60,220 nt of DNA from JAVRLB01 sp049965455 (GTDB taxonomy: Archaea > Thermoplasmatota > Thermoplasmata > Thermoplasmatales > ARK-15). Where the stretch lies: assembly GCA_049965455.1 (NCBI GenBank), contig JBMFWH010000003.1, positions 1 through 60,220 of the forward strand, written 5' to 3'. The first letter of the stretch is position 1. Each line of letters begins with the position of its first letter. The translations under genes and the position numbers were made by a program. The notes under the pieces are model-generated. The model had not been told where the DNA came from and did no database searches. It saw nothing but the letters and a program-made list of their open reading frames with translations. Shown in pieces: positions 42,226 to 51,739 of this stretch.

Positions 42226-42230
42226 AAAAC

Positions 42231-43178
42231 GTGATATACTGTAGTAAATGTGGAGCACAATTACCAGATGATGCACAATTCTGCTACAAATGCGGCACAA
42301 AAGTTACAACGCCTGCTCAGCAGGCAGAATCAAAACCAGCTGAAGAGCCACACATACTCAAAGAGATGAAATGCCCAAACTGCGGTGCACCATTTTCTCC
42401 GAAGTTTGGAGAGATGATAATTACCTGTGAATACTGTGGCAGCTCGATTACGCTTTCTAATGAGGGTTGGAAACAGATACAGAGCCATACAATGTTGCCT
42501 CCAAAGACACTTGACAACAATCAGGTCATAGAGGTAGTGAAGGAATGGATGGACAAGGGCATATTTCACAAGCATGTGGCTGAGCACTCCGAGTTGAAGG
42601 AGATCTCCGTGAGCATGGTGCCATACTGGATAATACCAGCAACTGCAACCACTAACTATGTGGCATCAGAGACAGGAGAAAGCGTAGCCACGACAGTGGG
42701 TACAATGGTCGCTGCTGCGGCGTTGAGCAGTGCGGTAAGTCGTGGCCGTGGGCCGATACTGGCGGTAGGTGCGCCTGTAGATATAAAAAAGAGCTATACG
42801 ATACATGGAGAGTACCAGTATCCGGTGGTCGCGGTTAAAGGATACCAGCAATATCAAGCGTTAGATTATCAATTTGATATACAGAACAGAGCATTATTTG
42901 ACACTACCAAGATACCAAAAAACATAAAAGTCTTGAATGGAGATCTGGGTGAGGAGGCTGCCAAAAATTCTGCAAAAGGTTATATAAATCAGCTGCAGGA
43001 TAAAAAAGCACATTCACAGCATCACATGATCCAGTCAATACAGACTACTGTAAATGTTTCAGACGGCGAGTTAATGCATGTGCCTATCTGGGTGTTGAAG
43101 TTCCTGTACAAGGAAAAAGAGACAATGGTATTTACGTTAGACGGTAACTCATTAAAAGTAATGCAGGAAATTAAATAG
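42231..43178 (+). CDS. Zinc-ribbon protein (SPFH operon)
   Basis: About 315 aa from GTG 42231, with AGGAG 10 nt upstream; GTG 42222 is too close to that site. The N-terminal ribbon CSKCGAQLPDDAQFCYKCG resembles those of the SPFH protein; a second ribbon CPNCGAPFSP...CEYCG follows near residue 45. A ~200-residue body contains a hydrophobic Ala/Val-rich stretch (VATTVGTMVAAAALSSAV) that could be a membrane-associating helix, and closes with a MHVPIWVLKFLYK beta region. Similar in plan to YdjG-type proteins. Confidence 0.75.
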   Translation: MIYCSKCGAQLPDDAQFCYKCGTKVTTPAQQAESKPAEEPHILKEMKCPNCGAPFSPKFGEMIITCEYCGSSITLSNEGWKQIQSHTMLPPKTLDNNQVIEVVKEWMDKGIFHKHVAEHSELKEISVSMVPYWIIPATATTNYVASETGESVATTVGTMVAAAALSSAVSRGRGPILAVGAPVDIKKSYTIHGEYQYPVVAVKGYQQYQALDYQFDIQNRALFDTTKIPKNIKVLNGDLGEEAAKNSAKGYINQLQDKKAHSQHHMIQSIQTTVNVSDGELMHVPIWVLKFLYKEKETMVFTLDGNSLKVMQEIK

Positions 43179-43213
43179 AAACTATTAAATAATTTCTTTT
43201 TATTCTTTTTCCT

Positions 43214-44524
43214 ATGTTTATAGATCCTTGGTCATCACAGCAGTTTATTGATTATAACAGGCTTAGAAGAGAGTTTGGAATAGAAGAGTTTGATTTTAAG
43301 CTACCAGATCCTCAAAAACTGTTCAGGAGAAATATAATATTCGGGCACAGAGGATTTGATACCGTTTACGACGCAATAACCAATCACCGTAAGTTTGCGG
43401 TATTAACAGGGTTGATGCCGTCTGGAAAGATGCATTTTGGTCATAAGATGACGATTGATCAGGTAATTTACTATCAATCTTTAGGTGCGGATATCTACAT
43501 TGCAGTTGCAGATCTAGAAGCATATGCTACACGTGGTAAAAGTTTCAAAGAAACTCTGAAAATCGCGGAAGAAGAGTATTTTTTAAATTATATTGCCCTA
43601 GGGCTAAAACCAGGACGTTCACAGATCTATTTTCAATCGCTCAGAAAGGATGTTACGGATCTAGCATTTATTTTTTCAAAGAGAACCAACATTTCCGAGA
43701 TGAAAGGCATTTACGGGTTTAAGGATGAAACCTCACTAGCACACATCGAAAGCCCGTTAATACAGTCAGGAGACATCCTGCATGTTCAGCTGGACAAATA
43801 CTCAGGTCCGATCCCGACAGTGGTGCCAGTGGGCATAGACCAGGATCCGCACATAAGGTTGGCCAGGGAGTTTACGAGAAGACTCAGTTTTTTCAGCGTT
43901 CAGCAAACTGATAACGGGCTTGGAATTTTCATAAAGCAAGATAATAACGTTGCAGAGCTTCTAAATACTGTATCTGAGAACCTTAAGAATATCGGTATTA
44001 AAGAGATTGAATTAAACATACCATACAAGGCACTTTACATAAAAAACTTTGATCTGGCAAAGCAGCATGTAATCGAAAAAGAGCTATTAAAGATAGAAAA
44101 GCAAGAAGGTGGCTACGGTTTTTATCTTCCTGCTGCCACGTATCATAGGCTGATGACATCCCTTGATGGCACCAGAAAAATGTCTTCTTCAGTTCCAGAA
44201 TCATATATATCCCTAAGTGAAGAGCCTGCAGACGTAAAGAGAAAGATGATGAATGCCAAAACCGGCGGGGGCTCAACAATTGAAGAGCATCGTAAATTTG
44301 GAGGAAAACCTGAAGAATGTTCAGTATACGAATATTATGTTTATCATCTGGTGGATGATGACAATTATTTAAAAGAGGTACATGACACTTGCAAAGCTGG
44401 CACTAGACTTTGCGGAAACTGTAAAAAAGAAGCTATTGAAAAAATTAACATGTTTCTGAAAGACTTAAAGGAAAAAAGAGAGGCTGCGAAAGAAGAACTT
44501 GACAAATATGTGAGATTTAACTGA
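43214..44524 (+). CDS. trpS: Tryptophanyl-tRNA synthetase
   Basis: 436 aa. Archaeal/eukaryotic-type TrpRS: the HIGH-like motif PSGKMHFGHK near residues 76-85, PVGIDQDPHIRLAREF near 219 and the KMSKS-like RKMSSSVPE near 327. A TATA box (TATTAAATAA, 43183-43192) 27 bp upstream indicates a leaderless message. A C-terminal GTRLCGNCKK segment is in the anticodon region. Confidence 0.95.
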   Translation: MFIDPWSSQQFIDYNRLRREFGIEEFDFKLPDPQKLFRRNIIFGHRGFDTVYDAITNHRKFAVLTGLMPSGKMHFGHKMTIDQVIYYQSLGADIYIAVADLEAYATRGKSFKETLKIAEEEYFLNYIALGLKPGRSQIYFQSLRKDVTDLAFIFSKRTNISEMKGIYGFKDETSLAHIESPLIQSGDILHVQLDKYSGPIPTVVPVGIDQDPHIRLAREFTRRLSFFSVQQTDNGLGIFIKQDNNVAELLNTVSENLKNIGIKEIELNIPYKALYIKNFDLAKQHVIEKELLKIEKQEGGYGFYLPAATYHRLMTSLDGTRKMSSSVPESYISLSEEPADVKRKMMNAKTGGGSTIEEHRKFGGKPEECSVYEYYVYHLVDDDNYLKEVHDTCKAGTRLCGNCKKEAIEKINMFLKDLKEKREAAKEELDKYVRFN

Positions 44525-45725
44525 TTATCTCATATTTGATGTTATTTTCGCTGAAAAACGATTCAAGTGACTTAATATGATAGGTGCCTAAAGTTTGAAG
44601 CGTGATTATGATCTTTACCATTCCTACTGGCACATCTCTATCGAGTCTGTTTCCCTCTATAGCCTGCACATTCGCTTTTAAGTTAGCGATAAAGTTTAGG
44701 ATATCCTTTAAAGCGCCTGGATGGTCTGGTATAATCATTGAAACCCGTGTTAAAAGCTTCTCTTCTGTCAACCCCTTTTCTATGATCTGGGTCAACAAGC
44801 TTAAGTTTACGTTACCGCCGCTGATAAGAGCGCAGATGTTCTTATTTTTAAGATTGATCTTACCTGATAAGAGCGCTGCCAAGGTAACTGCCCCCGCAGG
44901 TTCTGCTATGATTTTGCCACGGCTCAAGAGCATGTAAATGGCCCTAGATATCTCTTCGTCGCTAACAGAAACCAGCGCATCCACATATTTTTTGACAAGC
45001 TCAAAAGTGATATCTCCGGGCGTTTTTACGGCAATACCGTCTGCAATAGTGTCCAGGTTTTTGAGGGGAATGATCTGGTTGTGTTCAACCGAGATCTTCA
45101 TGGATTGAGCACCTTCTGCCTCCACGCCTATTACTTTGATGTTTTTGTTAAGCGATTTAAGAGCCAGCGCAATACCAGATATCAATCCTCCGCCGCCAAT
45201 GGGCACTAATACTACATCAAGATCCTTTACCTGCTCGTATATCTCTATTCCTATGGTTCCCTGTCCGGCTATTAATAGCTCATCATTAAATGGGTGTATG
45301 AATTTCTTGTTTTCATTGTTGGCAAAAGCAATGGCTTCTTTGTACGCATCATCATATGTGTTGCCTACTAACCTTACTTCCGCACCGTAACTTTTTGTGG
45401 CGATCACTTTCATGGGAGGCGTGAATACAGGCATGAATATCGTGGATGATATTCCCAAGGATGTTGCAGAATAAGCAACTCCCTGTGCATGATTGCCTGC
45501 ACTGGAAGCAACCACCCCTCTCTTCTTTTCTTCTGGTGTTAGGGTTTTAAGCCTATAATAAGCACCCCTGAGTTTAAAAGAGCCGGTAGTCTGTAAATTT
45601 TCCAGTTTCAGGTAAATATTATTGCCCGTAAGCTCTGAAAATATTCTAGAATGTTCGACAGGAGTGTGTTTAACTACATTTTTCAAAGCCTGTTCCGCTT
45701 TTCTGATATCATCAAACTGAATCAT
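44517..45725 (-). CDS. ilvA: Threonine ammonia-lyase (threonine dehydratase)
   Basis: 402 aa from ATG 45725 (an ATG at 45734 is possible). PLP lysine in TGSFKLRGAYYR near residue 52, SAGNHAQGVAYSA near 80, glycine loop VPIGGGGLISG near 180. C-terminal ACT domain (VSMIIPDHPGALKDILNFIA) suggests allosteric control as in isoleucine biosynthesis or catabolic types. Its 3' end overlaps trpS by 8 bp, convergently. Confidence 0.93.
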   Translation of the reverse strand: MIQFDDIRKAEQALKNVVKHTPVEHSRIFSELTGNNIYLKLENLQTTGSFKLRGAYYRLKTLTPEEKKRGVVASSAGNHAQGVAYSATSLGISSTIFMPVFTPPMKVIATKSYGAEVRLVGNTYDDAYKEAIAFANNENKKFIHPFNDELLIAGQGTIGIEIYEQVKDLDVVLVPIGGGGLISGIALALKSLNKNIKVIGVEAEGAQSMKISVEHNQIIPLKNLDTIADGIAVKTPGDITFELVKKYVDALVSVSDEEISRAIYMLLSRGKIIAEPAGAVTLAALLSGKINLKNKNICALISGGNVNLSLLTQIIEKGLTEEKLLTRVSMIIPDHPGALKDILNFIANLKANVQAIEGNRLDRDVPVGMVKIIITLQTLGTYHIKSLESFFSENNIKYEIIS

Positions 45726-45726
45726 G

Positions 45727-46014
45727 TTAATCAAGTCCGTTCAAAAAATCTAAGCCGGTAATTCCGTCTTTAAATCCCATCTTCTGCGCAGGTTCAGAAA
45801 ATTCAGAGATCTTTGCATTAAGCATATCTTCAAAGTTTTTAACGCCGGTAACTCTTGCAGCAACATCGCCGAGTTTTGAAGAAACGCCCAGGTTCAGATA
45901 TCCGCACATAAGATATCCTTTTTCAGCTTTAATGATCAGCAAAGGTGCATGGTCCAGCTCCAATTTTATGCCTAATGCCGTCTTATTTTTTAGTTTGATC
46001 TGTTCGATTATCAT
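45727..46014 (-). CDS. DUF1805 protein
   Basis: 95 aa from ATG 46014, placed 27 bp after an AAAATTTTAAATATT box (46034-46050). KGYLMCGYLNLGVSSKLGDVAARVTGVKNFEDMLNAKI is the DUF1805/YunC signature. Function unknown. It touches ilvA, so the two are likely co-transcribed. Confidence 0.85.
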   Translation of the reverse strand: MIIEQIKLKNKTALGIKLELDHAPLLIIKAEKGYLMCGYLNLGVSSKLGDVAARVTGVKNFEDMLNAKISEFSEPAQKMGFKDGITGLDFLNGLD

Positions 46015-46182
46015 TTTGAACTTGAATGTTGATAAAATATTTAAAATTTTACAGTAATTACGCAAAAAATACGATTTTTTCTTAACTTATCGTAAATTTA
46101 AAATTATTCTTTAAATATTAAGAATTGAATATTAGAAATTCTTATATACTTGATTTTATATATATATATTCAGGTGAATTAT

Positions 46183-46539
46183 ATGATTGAATTCACAAAA
46201 GATGATGAAGAGCTGGTAAACTTTCTTGTGTCTGCTGGCATCAAGAAGAATATCGGCAAAACAATATCCTATTTACGAAAGGTGCAAGAAACCACGTCTG
46301 TAGAGATAGAACGAGCTACGGGGCTAAGACAGCCAGAAGTATCTATCGCTATGCAGTGGTTGGAGAAAAAGCAATGGATCATAAAAAGAGACATTAAGAA
46401 AGAGGGGAAAGGCAGACCTGTTTTCGGGTACAGATTAGCCAAGCCCTTCAAAGAGATCATTGAAGATATAGAAAGAGACCTGAAATCCAAAATAGATCTC
46501 GTAGATTCTAATATTGCAGGTCTAAAGAAATTTCTCTAA
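46183..46539 (+). CDS. Winged-helix transcriptional regulator
   Basis: 118 aa from ATG 46183, preceded by AGGTGA; the frame upstream to 46150 is a TATATA tract. wHTH: TISYLRKVQETTSVEIERATGLRQPEVSIAMQWLEKKQWI, with a basic wing (KREGKGRP-like), then a helical C-terminus for dimerisation. Resembles archaeal ArsR/TrmB-like regulators. Target unknown; it diverges from the DUF1805-ilvA pair. Confidence 0.8.
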   Translation: MIEFTKDDEELVNFLVSAGIKKNIGKTISYLRKVQETTSVEIERATGLRQPEVSIAMQWLEKKQWIIKRDIKKEGKGRPVFGYRLAKPFKEIIEDIERDLKSKIDLVDSNIAGLKKFL

Positions 46540-46544
46540 TCTTT

Positions 46545-47162
46545 TTATTTTTGCCACGCTTTATAGGCCCGGTACCCGATATATAGTATTACTGCGATAG
46601 CTACTGCATAAACTACATAATCTAGCTCACTGAAAAACCTGAAAATCACAACCCAATTTTTTCCAAGCATAAAGCCGAGATACACAAGAACTATGCTCCA
46701 TATTAATGATCCTAGAGTGGTGTAAGTGGCAAATTTGAAGATGTTCATCTCTCCAATTCCTGCCGGGATAGAGATAAAAGTCCTGAATATCGGTACCAGG
46801 CGCGTCACGAATACGGAGATAGATCCATACTTTTTAAACCAATTTTCCACAACTGAAAGTTCCTGCTCTCTTACCATTATATATCGCCCAAACTTTATAA
46901 TAAACGGCCTGCCACCATAATAGCCAATTGCGTAGCTGATCAGAGACCCTGCCAATCCCCCTAACGTGCCTGCCAGTATAGCTAGGATCATGTTCATCGA
47001 TCCTCTGTAAACCAGATACCCTGCAAATGGCAATATTACCTCTGAGGGAATCGGCAGGAGCATGCTCTCTAAGGTCATTAAACTAAAAATGCCAAAATAG
47101 CCACCATATTCTAAAAAAGAGATTATTTGAGTTATAAACCATGATACAATTGAAAAAGACAT
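46545..47162 (-). CDS. DedA family membrane protein
   Basis: 205 aa, about five to six hydrophobic segments. MTLESMLLPIPSEVILPFAGYL near residues 25-46 (conserved E and P), and VTRLVPIFRTFISIPAGIGEMN near 114. DedA/SNARE-associated proteins are implicated in phospholipid flipping and membrane homeostasis. Convergent with the HTH gene. Confidence 0.93.
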   Translation of the reverse strand: MSFSIVSWFITQIISFLEYGGYFGIFSLMTLESMLLPIPSEVILPFAGYLVYRGSMNMILAILAGTLGGLAGSLISYAIGYYGGRPFIIKFGRYIMVREQELSVVENWFKKYGSISVFVTRLVPIFRTFISIPAGIGEMNIFKFATYTTLGSLIWSIVLVYLGFMLGKNWVVIFRFFSELDYVVYAVAIAVILYIGYRAYKAWQK

Positions 47163-47176
47163 TTAAATGATCCCTG

Positions 47177-47626
47177 TTAATAGTCCCTCTCTATTTCTAA
47201 AATCTCGGAATGGATCAGTCCTTCTTTCCTGAGCTTTGCGTGCTCTTTCATCATGCATCGATCCATGACCACTTCAATGCCGTTTTTCCTGGCTAATTCA
47301 GCCGCTTTGTCGTTAATAATACCTTCCTGCAACCATAACACTTTTACTTTCTTTTTTATAATGTCGTCTATCACATCATTAACGCGCTCAGAAGGCAAGA
47401 ACACTTCAGCCACATCAATATCGACAGGAATATCCATGATGGACTTATATGATTTTAATCCTGCAATTTCGTCTGCAGTGGGGTTGACAGGATAGCAGGC
47501 ATAACCATGCCTCATCAAGTATCTCATGACCGATCTGCTCGGCTTTTTTGGATCTTTGGATGCTCCTATAACAGCTATAGTCTTTGTATTTTTTAATATT
47601 GTTAAAAAATCCTCCATGCTTATCAC
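47177..47626 (-). CDS. CoA-binding domain protein (COG1832)
   Basis: 149 aa Rossmann protein: IAVIGASKDPKKPSRSVMRYLMRHGYACYPVNP at residues ~17-49, then EVFLPSERVNDVID and VLWLQEGIINDKAAELARKNGIEVVMDRCMM. Matches the YccU-like CoA-binding family; no catalytic role is established. Confidence 0.9.
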   Translation of the reverse strand: MISMEDFLTILKNTKTIAVIGASKDPKKPSRSVMRYLMRHGYACYPVNPTADEIAGLKSYKSIMDIPVDIDVAEVFLPSERVNDVIDDIIKKKVKVLWLQEGIINDKAAELARKNGIEVVMDRCMMKEHAKLRKEGLIHSEILEIERDY

Positions 47627-47633
47627 AAAAAAA

Positions 47634-49049
47634 TTAAAGGAAAAATGTTTTGAAAGCGCGATAGGTGCTCCACAGATCCAGCTTGCTTACCAGCTCGAAA
47701 GGAGAATGCATGGAAAGTAAGCCCGGGCCCATGTCTATCACATCCATTCCATATTTTGCAAAATCCTGCGCAATGGTACCGCCGCCACCTTCGTCAACTT
47801 TGCCCAGCAATCCGCTCTGATATATCACTCCTTCAGAATCAAAAAGATTGCGAAGGTATGCTAGATATTCAGCAGTAGCCTCGCTGCTATTGTACTTTCC
47901 ACCACTGCCGGTATACTTTGTTATTATGGTGCCGTATCCTACTTTCGCGGCATTTGAAAGGTCTTGAACCTGCTTGTATAACGGATTGAGGGCTGCATTA
48001 ACATCTGCACTTATAGCTTTGGAATTGTGCATCATAGACACAAAATCACCGTAAGTATAGTTTTTTAATGCCTTGCCTAGTAACGTGGTGGTTACGTAAT
48101 CTATAAAGTTGGATCTTGCACCGCTGCTGCCTGCACTGCCAATCTCTTCCTTATCATATACTATTATTATGGAAGTGTACTCTGGAACATTTAAGTTTAT
48201 TATGGCCCGGAACGAAGTGTAGGCACAGATCCGGTCATCTTGGCCGTAGGCTCCGACCATGCTGTTATCCAGTCCAACGTCTCTGGCTTTATCTGCTGGC
48301 ACTATCTCAATATCTGCAGACTGAAAATCTTGCTCCATTATCCCGTATCTTTCAAAAAGATTGTTTAAAACCGCAGTTTTTACCTTCGCTTTTATCTCCT
48401 CATCATTTATCGGCACGCTCGATACCAGTATCTGTAAGTCTTCGCCCTCAAATCCCTCAAATAGCTTTTTTTCACCCTGCACTTTTCTCGCTAAATGAGG
48501 TTCTATGTCAGGTATCACGAATACCGGATCTTCTTCAGATTCTCCAATTTTAAGATCTATCTTCTTTCCTTCCTTAGTAACTACCGTTCCATGAATTGCC
48601 AATGGCCTGCTAACCCACTGATACTTTTTTATGCCCCCATAATAATGGGTCTTTAAAAGAGCCGTCGATGACTCAGAATCCTCGATTAATGGATTAGGTT
48701 TCAAGTCCAGCCTCGGTGAATCTATGTGAGATACCACATATCTGATCCCTTCTAACAACGGCTTTTTTCCAACCACAATAAACGCCGCAACTTTCTGATT
48801 TTTTGTCAAGTATAATTTAGAGCCAGGAACCATAGATTTTACATTGTGTAAGTTTTTAAAGCCTGCCTTTTCTGCTGTATCTACAAAGTAGTTTACTGCT
48901 TCACGCTCTGTTTTTACAGTGTTTAAAAATTGTCGGTACTCTTTTGCAAACTCGTGAATCTCCTTCTTTTCTTTTTCAGAAATTCTGTTCCATCCATTCT
49001 CTATTTTCAAACCCAGTTTCTTTTCTAAACTCTCTTTTTTTTGTGCCAT
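47634..49049 (-). CDS. M18 family aminopeptidase
   Basis: 471 aa, zinc peptidase of the aspartyl aminopeptidase/Lap family. Metal and catalytic motifs: VVSHIDSPRLDLKPNPL near 99, AYGQDDRICAYTSF near 270, VYDKEEIGSAGSSGARS near 300, and LSMHSPFELVSKLD near the C-terminus. Removes N-terminal residues from peptides, part of proteolytic nutrition in heterotrophic archaea. Confidence 0.93.
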   Translation of the reverse strand: MAQKKESLEKKLGLKIENGWNRISEKEKKEIHEFAKEYRQFLNTVKTEREAVNYFVDTAEKAGFKNLHNVKSMVPGSKLYLTKNQKVAAFIVVGKKPLLEGIRYVVSHIDSPRLDLKPNPLIEDSESSTALLKTHYYGGIKKYQWVSRPLAIHGTVVTKEGKKIDLKIGESEEDPVFVIPDIEPHLARKVQGEKKLFEGFEGEDLQILVSSVPINDEEIKAKVKTAVLNNLFERYGIMEQDFQSADIEIVPADKARDVGLDNSMVGAYGQDDRICAYTSFRAIINLNVPEYTSIIIVYDKEEIGSAGSSGARSNFIDYVTTTLLGKALKNYTYGDFVSMMHNSKAISADVNAALNPLYKQVQDLSNAAKVGYGTIITKYTGSGGKYNSSEATAEYLAYLRNLFDSEGVIYQSGLLGKVDEGGGGTIAQDFAKYGMDVIDMGPGLLSMHSPFELVSKLDLWSTYRAFKTFFL

Positions 49050-49053
49050 AAAA

Positions 49054-49872
49054 TCACCTTCTTTCTACTTTAATTGCCGTATATCCGACCACTTTGTCCA
49101 TCCTGGACACATCGCCACTAGTCGCATATTTTAAAAGGCTTGGCTTGCCTTTTAATGCGTACAGCATGGCCATCATGGGACCATACCCGCACGCGGATAT
49201 GTCATATTCTGACAGTGTACTGTAAAAGTTAGAGAGATCCATCTTTATAATTTTTTCTATGAGCAGATGATCATTTTTGTAGGCAATCTCTTTTGGTACG
49301 TAATGCGAGAAATCTGAGGAAGCTATTATCACAACATCCTTTCCCTTTATTGCATCTTTTATGATTTCTCCTAATTTTACAGCGGTTTCATAACTTTGAT
49401 CGAGCATTAGAATAGGAACAAATTTTATGTTATTATTAAAAAATTGTAAATATGGTAACTGCACTTCTATCGAATGCTCGTATAGATGTGCATTAACATC
49501 AGATTCCACGAAGTCTCTATATATGCTCCTTGAAAGTTCCAGATCATTTTTAACTATGCCTAACGGCGTTTTGAAATCTTGCGTGGTTATTGCCACACCC
49601 GGCCCTATGCCATAATGATTAGGCCCTATAATAATAAAAGACTCTGGAAAACCGTCCTCTGCTAAAGCATTATAAAAATGAGCAGCCACAGGCCCTGAAT
49701 AAATGTATCCTGCATGAGGCACTATGCCTCCCACAATATTTCTAGGCCCTGAAACTGCAAGTGATGCAATTTTTCCAGGACCTATATTGTGCAAAAAAAC
49801 TTCTCTTATCAAATTTTTTAGATATTCTTTATTTTCTGGATAGAACTGCCCTGCTACAGCAGAATTTCTCAT
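49054..49872 (-). CDS. MEMO family protein
   Basis: 272 aa. Histidines in VPHAGYIYSGPVAAHFY, GPNHYGIG and SSDFSHYVP match the MEMO1 non-haem iron-like site. The biochemical role in archaea is not established. It overlaps S2 by 4 bp, following the common archaeal order enolase-S2-MEMO. Confidence 0.93.
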   Translation of the reverse strand: MRNSAVAGQFYPENKEYLKNLIREVFLHNIGPGKIASLAVSGPRNIVGGIVPHAGYIYSGPVAAHFYNALAEDGFPESFIIIGPNHYGIGPGVAITTQDFKTPLGIVKNDLELSRSIYRDFVESDVNAHLYEHSIEVQLPYLQFFNNNIKFVPILMLDQSYETAVKLGEIIKDAIKGKDVVIIASSDFSHYVPKEIAYKNDHLLIEKIIKMDLSNFYSTLSEYDISACGYGPMMAMLYALKGKPSLLKYATSGDVSRMDKVVGYTAIKVERR

Positions 49873-50468
49873 ATAGGTGCCTCGAAATCCTCCACTTTAA
49901 AGCTATAATCTTCGTACGATTTTAAATCGCCTTTGTTCTTGAGAATTTCCCTGGTAAGCAACCAGTATACAAGTGCTAACGCTTTTCTGCCTTTGTTGTT
50001 TGTCGGTATCACAAGATCTATAAACGATATCTGGTTGTTTGCATCGCAAAGAGCGATAATTGGAACACCTACTTGCAGTGCCTCTTTCAGTGCCTGGCTA
50101 TCTGCTATCGGGTCATTTAAAAATATTACCTGCGGCTCAATGTATCCTGCTAGGCTGGGATTTGTCAAAGTTCCGGGTATGAACCTGCCTGTTATTGATT
50201 TTGCGCCAATGGTCTCTGCCATCAAAGATGCAGGCTTCTGAGCATACTGCCTCTGAGCAAGAATAAGAATTTCTGACGGCTCAAACTTTGCCAGAAATTT
50301 ACCTGCTATCGCAATTCTCTCATTCGTCTTGGCTATGTTCAAAATATATAACCCATCATTTCTTATACGAAATATGAACGGGACCATATCTTTTGACTTT
50401 ATCTGCGTTCCTATATGCACTCCGGCTGTTAAATATTGCTCTTCGGGTATCAATAAATTTTCACTCAT
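49869..50468 (-). CDS. rps2: Ribosomal protein S2 (uS2)
   Basis: 199 aa. YLTAGVHIGTQIKSKDMVPFIF, TGRFIPGTLTNPSLAGYIEPQVIFLNDP, VPIIALCDANNQISFIDLVIPTNNKGRKALALVYWLLTREIL. Co-directional with enolase upstream (7-bp gap). Confidence 0.96.
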   Translation of the reverse strand: MSENLLIPEEQYLTAGVHIGTQIKSKDMVPFIFRIRNDGLYILNIAKTNERIAIAGKFLAKFEPSEILILAQRQYAQKPASLMAETIGAKSITGRFIPGTLTNPSLAGYIEPQVIFLNDPIADSQALKEALQVGVPIIALCDANNQISFIDLVIPTNNKGRKALALVYWLLTREILKNKGDLKSYEDYSFKVEDFEAPI

Positions 50469-50475
50469 AGTTTAT

Positions 50476-51684
50476 TCATTCCTCCAAATATTCTTCTATC
50501 CTTATCAGTTCATTATACTTTGCAGTTCTCTCTCCGCCTATAGTTCCTGCTTTGATATATTCTATGTTCAGGCCTACTGCCAGATGGGAGATCGTGCTGT
50601 CTTCAGTTTCTCCACTGCGATGTGATATCACTGCAGTATAATCATTTTCCTTTGCCAACTTCACAGTATCAATCATGTCTGTAAGCGTGCCAATTTGATT
50701 CGGCTTGATTAACACTGCATTTGCTGCACCTACCTCTATCCCTTTGCCAAGCCTCTCTTTGTTAGTTACGAATAAATCATCGCCAACGATAAGCGCATTA
50801 TCACCTATCTTTTCTGTTAATTTTGCAAAGCCATCAAAATCATTTTCATCCAGTGGATCTTCTACATAATAAACATTGTAATCTTCTACAAGTTTCGCTA
50901 CAAATTCAATCTGCTCTTCTGCACTTAATGTCTTGTCTTTATACACGTATTTGCCATTTTTATAAAACTCTGACGCCGCTAAATCAATGCCTGCAAATAT
51001 GTCAATGCCATACTCTCTTGAAACTTCCTTAGTTGCCTTGCTCAACAGTTCTAGCGCATCAAGATCATCCATTGCCGCAACCCATGCTTTTTCATCGCCT
51101 AACCCCAGAGGAATGTTAGGGAACTTGGATTTCAGTAAACTTCCCACATTTTTGTGAACCTGTATGTTTGCAAATATTGACTCTTTTAAAGTCTTGCCAA
51201 AAGCTATTGATAAAAATTCCTGCATCACAGTCCCTCCTATAGCATGTTTCCCACCGCCAATGATATTGCTTACAGGAGTTGGCAGATAATCTGCATTCAT
51301 ACCTCCTAAATATTTGTATAATGGCAGGTTCAGACTGTCTGCTGCAGCTTTTGCATTTGCTAGAGATATTGCGACTGCAACATTCCCGCCAATGTTTGAA
51401 AAGTTGGTAGTGCCATCAAGCTCATGCAATAATAAATCAACCTTGCCCTGATTTAAAGAATCCATTCCTACAAGCTCTGGAACAAGTTTTTCTTTGAATA
51501 TTGTAATGCCCTCATCTATCCCTTTAATGGGGTAATCTTTTACTTCAAATGATCCTTTGCTCGCGCCGCTTGGTGCAATGGCTCTGCCAAATCCTCCGGC
51601 AGTGGTTATGATATCTACTTCTACCGTCGGATTACCGCGAGAATCTATGACTTCTCTGATTTTTGCGTCTTCGATAAATGCCAT
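50476..51684 (-). CDS. eno: Enolase
   Basis: 402 aa; interconverts 2-phosphoglycerate and phosphoenolpyruvate. DSRGNPTVEVDI at residue ~14, NIGGNVAVAISLANAKAAADS near 99, YYVEDPLDENDF (metal), VGDDLFVTNKERL, LIKPNQIGTLTDMIDTV (catalytic Lys) and ISHRSGETEDSTISHLAVG. AGGTG precedes the start; TATA-like AAATATAAAG sits upstream. Confidence 0.97.
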   Translation of the reverse strand: MAFIEDAKIREVIDSRGNPTVEVDIITTAGGFGRAIAPSGASKGSFEVKDYPIKGIDEGITIFKEKLVPELVGMDSLNQGKVDLLLHELDGTTNFSNIGGNVAVAISLANAKAAADSLNLPLYKYLGGMNADYLPTPVSNIIGGGKHAIGGTVMQEFLSIAFGKTLKESIFANIQVHKNVGSLLKSKFPNIPLGLGDEKAWVAAMDDLDALELLSKATKEVSREYGIDIFAGIDLAASEFYKNGKYVYKDKTLSAEEQIEFVAKLVEDYNVYYVEDPLDENDFDGFAKLTEKIGDNALIVGDDLFVTNKERLGKGIEVGAANAVLIKPNQIGTLTDMIDTVKLAKENDYTAVISHRSGETEDSTISHLAVGLNIEYIKAGTIGGERTAKYNELIRIEEYLEE

Positions 51685-51739
51685 ATTTTTACACCTATAT
51701 TAAAAAGGAATATAAACTTTATATTTAACATTTGCGAGC

